Of a stretch of DNA of 64,000 bases, positions 57,925 to 64,000 are shown piece by piece (within the stretch, counting starts at the first letter, position 1; each line of letters starts with the position of its first letter). A program made the translations under genes and the position numbers. The notes under the pieces were generated by a model that saw only the letters and a program-made list of their open reading frames with translations, did no database searches and was not told the DNA's origin. Source of the DNA: Galeruca laticollis (lineage: Eukaryota > Arthropoda > Insecta > Coleoptera > Chrysomelidae); NCBI GenBank assembly GCA_963921935.1, contig OY998179.1:23929114-23993113 (forward strand). The letters run 5' to 3'.

Positions 57925-57929
57925 AATTC

Positions 57930-59275
57930 GTACACATCGTCCACCCTTCTTCTCAATTGGATCACGTAATCTTCTCCTGCTAGATCTTCGCCATGTCGAC
58001 AGCCAAATTCCAAGTCACAAAGAAACCTCATTTCACGTCCAAACAGGTGTTTCACCCGTGGACCCATTAAAGACAGATTGATAAGCCAACGCAAATAGGG
58101 AAAAATACTGGTCCCAATCTCTACTACTACTACTACTTTGGAACAGGTATTTTCTAATGGTCCTGTTCATTCTTACGACCATTCCAACTAAGTGAGGATG
58201 CAACGCTGTTGTCTTGGTCTTCTTCATTCCCACACAAATTTCCTGGAATACCTTGTTCTCGAAATTTCGTCCTTGATCGCTGTGGACTTCCAAGGGCGCT
58301 CCATATCGGCTGAAAAATTATTGTATTTACCACTATTTTGTGTCGTCGAAAATGGTCCAGCGATGTCTAAAGTAATCCTTTCGAAAGGGCTTCCAATAAT
58401 ATATTGTTACATAGGAGCCTTTATCTTGCGATGTGGTCTATTACTCGCAGCAGAAGTAATACATTTCTTACACCAGTCCTTCATATCGTCAGAGCTGTTC
58501 ATCCTATAAAGCCTTTCACGGACTCGCTGAAGAATTTTCTCCACTCCCAGATGACCTCCCGATGGACTGTCGTGTAACTTCCTCAGTACCTCAGCTACTC
58601 TCGTTCTCGGGATAACTAGCTGTCTTCTCGTCTCGGAACCATCATCATTTTCAAGGACTCTTTTCAGCAGCCCTTCTTCCAGGTCAAGAGAGTCCCACTG
58701 TGCCCAATATGCCTTGAGTGTCGGTGAAAATCTTGAAACATCTAGCCAGGTAGGTCGCCTACTTTCTACCTTCCATTGCTGCAGCTGCCTTAGATTTCGC
58801 CTTGTTGGACTGGTAACAGTCTGACACACGGCACGGCCGTCTAGACAGGGAGTCGGCATTTCGGTGATTCACATCATCAAGATGTTCGATATTGAAATCG
58901 TACTCTTGAAGTCGTTCAATCCATCCAGCCATCTGGCACTCGAGATTCTTGAACTATATCAACCACTTGAGTCTTTCGTGATAAAAGGTAAAAAGTGCTC
59001 TACGGACTTCACTGCTGTCAAAAGTTCTCTTCTCGTGACGCAGTAGATTCTTTCTCGTTTGGAGAGGACTTAACGGAAATATCCTAGCATTATTTTTTGT
59101 CCTCCTTGGATTTGTGAGAACATTTCTCCAATTCCTACATTGCTTGCATCTGTGTTAAGAACAAAGTCTCCCTCTGGTAATGGATATCCTAATATCGGCG
59201 CCGTGGTTGAATGTCTCTTCAAGGTTTCAAAAGCCGTTTGACAGTTTTCGTCCCAAAGGAAAGCTCTTGCTTCTT
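57930..59275 (-). pseudogene. gypsy copy 2: RNase H and integrase
   Basis: Reading leftwards: LTRLTEEARAFLWDE, NTDASNVGIG (RNase H Asp) and GYFR-VLS, then a broken stretch, then WLDVSRFSPTLKAYWAQWDS and HDSPSGGHLGVEKILQRVRE with CKKCITSAASNRPH (integrase zinc region). The core has VHSDQGRNFENKVFQEIC (second Asp, intact here), but the catalytic Glu is changed: GMVERMNRTI of copy 1 reads GMVVRMNRTI. So even without other lesions the integrase would be dead. Confidence 0.82.
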
Positions 59276-59287
59276 CTGTGAGTCGAG

Positions 59288-59914
59288 TTAGGGACTTGGC
59301 AATATCTCCAAACTTTCCTTTTTGTTGGTAATTGGATAATCGTTCACGATTATCACACGTACTGCGATCTTATTCTGGGACGTAATCAATCCTGTTCCAA
59401 TTAGTACTCCTTTGCCAACCTCTTCGTCGTGGTTCGTTGGCTCCATCACAACCGGTGTACCTTCCTCCACGATTCCCTGTAGCCCTGCTACTATCATGGT
59501 TTCACTTCGTGCAGGTAGAACGGTATCTTCATGAACAGCTTTCAATACTGTGCTGCCTTCAAATGGATGAAGGAATACCACCTCGGAACCCACTTTAATG
59601 GTTCTGTTTACAAAGTCGAACTGGAAACCATGTAGATTCATCACGTCCATTTCCAGAATAACGTCTTCTTCGATGTCAGCTTTGATTACCGTATGCGTGA
59701 ACTTTTCTGCACCCATTCCCAGTTGGATTTGTGTCTCTCTGTGAACATTGGCACTCTCACCTGTAGCTGTCTGCAGTCGCAGTCTCGTTGGTAGAAGCTT
59801 CTTGGAGTTTATTATATCTGTCCCTATAATGATTCTAGTTGTTCCAGTGTCCACCAGCAGAGTATATTTCTTGCTATTAACTCGCCATCCACATATACAC
59901 TGTCGTTTCGACAT
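59288..59914 (-). pseudogene. gypsy copy 2: protease, RT core deleted
   Basis: A 208-codon open frame contains the retropepsin active site in KKYTLLVDTGTTRIIIGTDI and the flap region ATGESANVHRETQIQLGMGA, EEDVILEMDVMNLHGFQFDF. It then jumps from NDYPITNKK directly to sequence that in copy 1 lies after the RT palm (FGDIAK-LTRLTEEAR), a deletion of roughly 1 kb relative to copy 1. The protease would cut Gag-Pol. Confidence 0.82.
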
Positions 59915-60049
59915 CTGAGAGAGGCTTTCAGTATGAGGGTATTTGTAACGATTCTATGTCGGTGCTGCCCCCTCCTAGCCGACCCGTTTTAGTTATCCTA
60001 CGACTGGGTTTCTTGGTTTGCAGGAGTCCTGGGACGCTTACACGAACTG

Positions 60050-60765
60050 CGTACATGGCGTAGTTCGGCACAATTCCAGCATCTGATTATTTTCGGCTTC
60101 TTGTCTATTATACTTTTTATATCAAACTGATGACCCGGTCAAGTCTGTCCTCATCTCCTTCTTCTTTGATGGTCCTGGCGTTCTTATATCCCGAAGCCTT
60201 CGTGGCTGCTTCACATTCAAGAGCAGTTAATAGATCGACCAATGTTTTGGGATGGGTTAAACGAAGCGTCCTTTGTACATCGGGGTCACGTAAGCCACCA
60301 ATAAAGGCCCAAACATTCCATCATATTCTCTGGTGCGGATAGATAAGCCAATCGGACCAGTCGGGCAATATCTACTTATACTCTTGAATGGGTTCATCAC
60401 GTTTCTGCCTTCGGCTCTTCAGCTGAGATTGGTACAAATGTTCTAGATGTTCGTGACAATATCGAATGTCCAACCTCTTCTTAAGCTGCTCCAAAACATC
60501 CGTTTCTTTAAGTGGTATCGTCCGAAGTACATCTAAGGCATCTCCCCGAAGCGTGATGGTTAAGTTCACTGCCTTCTCCTTATCGGACCAATTATTCACT
60601 CTAGCGGCTGCTTCAAACTATTTTATATAATTGGTGTACGATGTCTTTCCGTCGAACATTGGAGCCATGACTCAGGAAAAACTGCCAATATCTTCTATTT
60701 TGGGTTTTGTTTTTGGCTTGCAGGGTTTCATTTGTTCGATCTTCTTTCGTAACAATACCATGTGT
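60050..60765 (-). pseudogene. gypsy copy 2: Gag, partial
   Basis: VNNWSDKEKAVNLTITLRGD, YCHEHLEHLYQSQLKSRRQK and then broken pieces (GLRDPDVQRTLRLTHPKTLV, LLTALECEAATKASGY) match the capsid part of copy 1. The SAP domain and minisatellite are missing because the copy is 5' truncated near 60765. Confidence 0.8.
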
Positions 60766-61440
60766 CTCACAAATAAATCCCTGCCATATTAAACGATATA
60801 CAATAGAGTAACTGAGGAATTCAAGTCATTTGGAGTAAAATATTGGAAAAGGTATTTTGTGATTTTCGGTAAAAATGTTGAGAGGTCAGTCATTCGATTT
60901 TAAAACGAGAAGTTTTATAATCATTTCTGGTAATTTTTGTCATTTGTAAGATGCAAGTACGTATTTACAAGTGCTGAATTTGAAAGCTCAGTTAAGTATA
61001 GTGCAATATGTTTTGAAATTAGTTTTTGTCGCATCAAATATTAATATCTTAGTTATTCATGCATTATACTCACTGTCAAAATTTGATGTTACTAATTTTT
61101 TGTATTGCACTTTGGAATCAGAAAAAAATTGTTATATTCTGAATATTATCTCTATCGCATAATTAACACCTATGAAATTTGTCACATAACTGATATTACG
61201 CTCTATTTTCATAACAGAGTTTACCTCATCATTGGTTGAAAGGAGAAGGTGGGCCAGTATTTTGAATATAAAATTAACAAATTGTTGTACACACGCAAAT
61301 AATTAACGTTAATTAAAACTGCGTTCCTAATAGAATTGAAAAACCAATACAGCAATAACGCACTACGTTGGAGATATAGTTATCAAAAAGTAAACAAGAT
61401 AAGAGAAAGCGATAAAAAAGAGATAACTAATTATTCCTAA
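60766..61440. other. Non-coding stretch
   Basis: AT-rich DNA with only a 63-codon hydrophobic frame (60971-61162) that I do not believe in. It separates gypsy copy 2 from the next LTR. Confidence 0.4.
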
Positions 61441-61947
61441 TGTGGGGGAGTAATAAACAAAAACATTCAACTTCAGTGAGTGTTTTTAGTAAGAAATCAT
61501 CTTTGAACAGTAATAGTTATGACAAGAGCGATTATAGGTGCGTTCTTTTTGACTGAGATATCAGTTAATCTCAGCTCACATCAGTAATGTGAGCGTTATT
61601 TTTGTTTTACTTACTTATAAGTGAGCTGAAATTTTTCCTCCTCCTTCACCGATGCTGAATGTGTTGTAAGGGGGTTTCAGTTGCACTTGATTCGGAAATA
61701 AAGTGGAGGGGATGTATTATATAGATACTTGTGCCTGTAAGTTAATACCTCATATCTTCTAAATTCTTGCTCGTACCACCACCTGTGTACTAGACATAGT
61801 AATAGTTCTCTAGTCCAGTAGGTGATTCATTGGTTTCTGACAGCGGGTCAATTTTGATGTATTACTTTCACCTCAATGAATAAAAGCAGTGTTACTAGAA
61901 CTTATTTGATGTTTATTTTATATCCGCTCGAATCGGTACATGTTACA
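61441..61947 (+). repeat. 5' LTR (507 bp)
   Basis: Begins TGTGGGGGAGTAATAAAC and ends GTACATGTTACA, i.e. TG...CA borders, immediately before the primer-binding site. AATAAAAGCAG (about 61877) could be its polyadenylation signal. The 3' LTR is needed to confirm the left border. Confidence 0.7.
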
Positions 61948-61961
61948 TGGTGTCAGGTGTA
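61948..61961 (+). promoter_or_regulatory. Primer-binding site
   Basis: TGGTGTCAGGTGT follows the LTR without a spacer and equals the first 13 bases of the site in gypsy copy 1. Confidence 0.7.
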
Positions 61962-62270
61962 AAAAACTTGATTGCAGAACTATGGAAAAACGTCCTAGAA
62001 AAGCTCGATTCAAAATGAAAAGTGTTTGTGAGTAGCAAGCAAATTGGTATCTGCTGGATTAGTACCATTCATTGCATATAAATACACTCTAGTTCTTGTG
62101 AGATAGTTCGAAACTCTAGTATTATATTCGTGAGAATAACTAGTAAGTACACCTTTCATAATAAAGCAAAAAGCTCACGTGACTGTAAAAATTGATGACA
62201 TTTTTTGCATACAACCGCTGTCGAGTTTTGAAAAAGTAAATTGGGCGAGATTTAACAGTATCCAGTAGCA

Positions 62271-64000
62271 ATGGAATCATACTTTAACCTCCAGATCCTT
62301 TGGCAATTGAAGGAAGCTGGGCTGATAACTGGCAGAAGTTTGAACACAAATTTCATAATTTTTTGACTGCTACAGGCTTGAGTAATGGAAATGATGAAAA
62401 GAAAATTGCAATTTTATTGAACCTAGTAGGTGATGATGGGCATGATCTTTATAACTCGTTTGATCCTTTACCGGTAAACCAACAAAAGCTTGACAATGTC
62501 TTAAAGAAGTTTAAAGACCAATGTGAACCCAAGAAAAATGTTATATACGAGAGATTCTTATTTAACAGCATTACTCAGCAAGAAGGACAAAGTTTTGATA
62601 GCTTTTTGACAGAATTAAGAACAGCCGGAAAAACAACTTGTTATGATAATTTATTAGAGGAGTTCATAAGAGATAGGATAGTGATGGGCATCTACAGCCA
62701 AAGCACGAGAGAAGAATTGTTAAGAAAATCCGATTTAAAGTTGTCGCAAGCAATAGACTTCTGTAGAACTAGAGAAGTTAGTCAAAAACAGTTGAAAGTT
62801 TTGCAGAATGAATCCAGTGTGAGTTCTGTAAAATCTAAGCACTTTTCAAAAGAAAAAAGAGAAGGGAAATGTGAGTTTTGTGGCTATGTACACCGAGAGA
62901 AAAATCTGTGCCGCGCTTGGAATAAAACATGTGCCAAGTGCCAGGGTCGCAATCATTTTGCTAGTGTGTGCAAAGAAGTACAAAACACTAACCAGAAGGA
63001 GAAGAAATGGGAGAGAAAGAAAAGTGATAGAAGATCGGATAAGAAAAAAGTGCATAATGTGCAAACAGAAAATTACAGCGATAGTGAATCAGAAAAAAGT
63101 GATTGTGAGAGCAGTGCTGATGAGTTGTATGTCCAGTCAATAAGAAAAGTTGATACTGTCAATAATGCGAAGAAGGCAACGTTATGGTTGCAGGCAATTG
63201 ATGTTGAAGGACATAAGGTAACATTCAAGATAGATACTGGATGTGAAGTAAGCATTTTAAGGTTGAATATTGTGAGAAAACTAGAGTTACTTGACAAAAT
63301 GCAAAAAACTAAAATCAAACTAGCTCCTTATGGCAATTCTGATTATGTATTCACTCCATTAAGAGAAATCACCTTAAAATGTCAAGTTAACAACATTGCT
63401 AAAAACATATTTTTTACAGTTTGTGATAATGATGAATTGCCATTACTGAGTTGTGTTGATTGCGTTGATCTAAACTTGGTTAGAAGAGTAGACGCAATAT
63501 TTGCAGAGTCTTGTCAGTGTATGTCACTTGATAACGTTGTTAAAAGATATCCTGTCGTTTTAGGGGGTCTTGGTTCTTTTCCTAGAGAGCATCATATGGC
63601 ATTGAAAGAAGATGCAATTCCTGTAGTTCAACAACTCAGACGGATTCCAATTGCTCTGCATGGCCGTTTTAAACTTGATGACCTTGAAAAACAAGTAATC
63701 ATAAGAAAAATTGATAAACCGACTGAATGGTTGAACCCTTTAGTGATAGTTCAAAAGAAAAACAAAGATTCACGCTTGTGCCTTGATCCAAAATACTTAA
63801 ATTTGGCAATAAAACGAGAAAGATTTTTAATACCTACAGCAAAAGAAATACCTGTTAAACTTAACAATAAAGAATATTTCCCAGTCTTTGGAAGGTATGC
63901 GTTTTGTCGTTTACCTTTCGGAATTTGTTCAGCTCCTGAGGTCTTTCGAAAACAAAACATTCCATTTGAAGTAAGAGAGTCTGCAAATGCTGCAGCGGGT
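62271..64000 (+). pseudogene. gypsy gag-pol, frameshifted start, RT deletion
   Basis: MESYFN starts at 62271, then a one-base loss shifts to PPDPLAIEGSWADNWQKFEH; from 62288 the frame is open to the window end (over 560 codons). Gag is followed by two zinc knuckles (CEFCGYVHREKNLC and CAKCQGRNHFASVC), an acidic/basic linker, and the protease VTFKIDTGCEVSIL. The reverse transcriptase begins PTEWLNPLVIVQKKNKDSRL and CLDPKYLNLAIKRERFLIPT, then passes from YFPV straight to FGRYAFCRLPFGICSAPEVF. About 25 residues that normally include the LDA.SGFWQ block are missing in frame. After that the sequence departs from the family. Confidence 0.85.

Larger units (their letters stand above)
53800..60765 (-). 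mobile_element. Ty3/gypsy retrotransposon, copy 2, split by a DNA transposon
   Basis: Same family as copy 1, inverted. From right to left: a Gag part (5' truncated at about 60765), protease, a deletion of the RT core, RNase H, integrase and the tail ending near LAHNV. It is interrupted at 54301-57924. Aligning the joined flanks with copy 1 gives an exact fit of 31 bases around the insertion point. No LTR is recognised at either end. Confidence 0.85.
61441..64000 (+). mobile_element. Ty3/gypsy retrotransposon, second family, runs off window
   Basis: A 5' LTR of 507 bp, a primer-binding site and a fused gag-pol frame open to the window end. Protein similarity to copies 1 and 2 is slight, so it is a separate family. 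The 3' half lies outside. Confidence 0.88.

Noticed and set aside
1..64000. CRISPR arrays, bacterial operons or ribosome binding sites
   Set aside because: Introns, TATA promoter and eukaryotic transposons show nuclear animal DNA; no regularly spaced short repeats with unique spacers exist.

Overview
The window is intron- and transposon-rich, AT-rich animal DNA, almost certainly from an insect. The signs are a methuselah-like GPCR ectodomain exon with its own TATA promoter, GT-AG introns of 50-120 bp inside transposase genes, MADF and THAP domains, and an insect-type mix of piggyBac, mariner, hAT, Helitron, Jockey, RTE, Penelope and Ty3/gypsy elements. The order is not decided by the sequence; a large-genome beetle or hemipteran is only a guess. 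The one host gene I can support is the methuselah-like exon at 29.5-30.1 kb.

Layout. 0-9 kb: an almost intact mariner transposase (one stop), a complete but dead piggyBac with TTAA duplications (3963-6386), a truncated second piggyBac and a Penelope endonuclease scrap. 9-13 kb: non-coding DNA with two repeat families. 13-18 kb: a complete hAT element with an uninterrupted 608-codon transposase and an 8-bp target duplication, a THAP pseudogene, and a Helitron on the minus strand with exact A|T flanks. 18-21 kb: a third, internally deleted piggyBac. 23-28.7 kb: a non-LTR element split by a Helitron, which is itself split by a 450-bp Harbinger-type element carrying a MADF fragment. 28.8-30.2 kb: a foldback repeat and the methuselah-like exon. 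30.7-37.8 kb: a Jockey element split by a DD41D Tc1/mariner with very long inverted repeats, itself split by an RTE-like element with a perfect 13-bp duplication. 37.8-43.6 kb: a foldback element and a gypsy retrotransposon with a SAP domain and minisatellite in Gag. 43.6-52.5 kb: a non-LTR reverse transcriptase whose two halves are separated by about 8 kb of AT-rich DNA that ends in a head-to-head Penelope palindrome. 53-60.8 kb: a pogo-like tail, then a second gypsy copy (minus strand) split by a complete 3.6-kb DNA transposon with 38-bp inverted repeats and an AATT duplication (Sola-like is my best guess). 61.4-64 kb: the 5' LTR and gag-pol of another gypsy element running off the window.

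The genes do not form a pathway. The window is a record of nested insertions, most of whose relative ages can be read from the interruptions. Nearly all transposon proteins carry stops or frameshifts; the hAT transposase is the clear exception. The best candidates for something little described are the Sola-like element with its repeated subterminal motif, the DD41D mariner with about 0.7-kb inverted repeats, the Harbinger-type element with palindromic subterminal repeats, and the AT-rich insert with split tRNA-like sequence.
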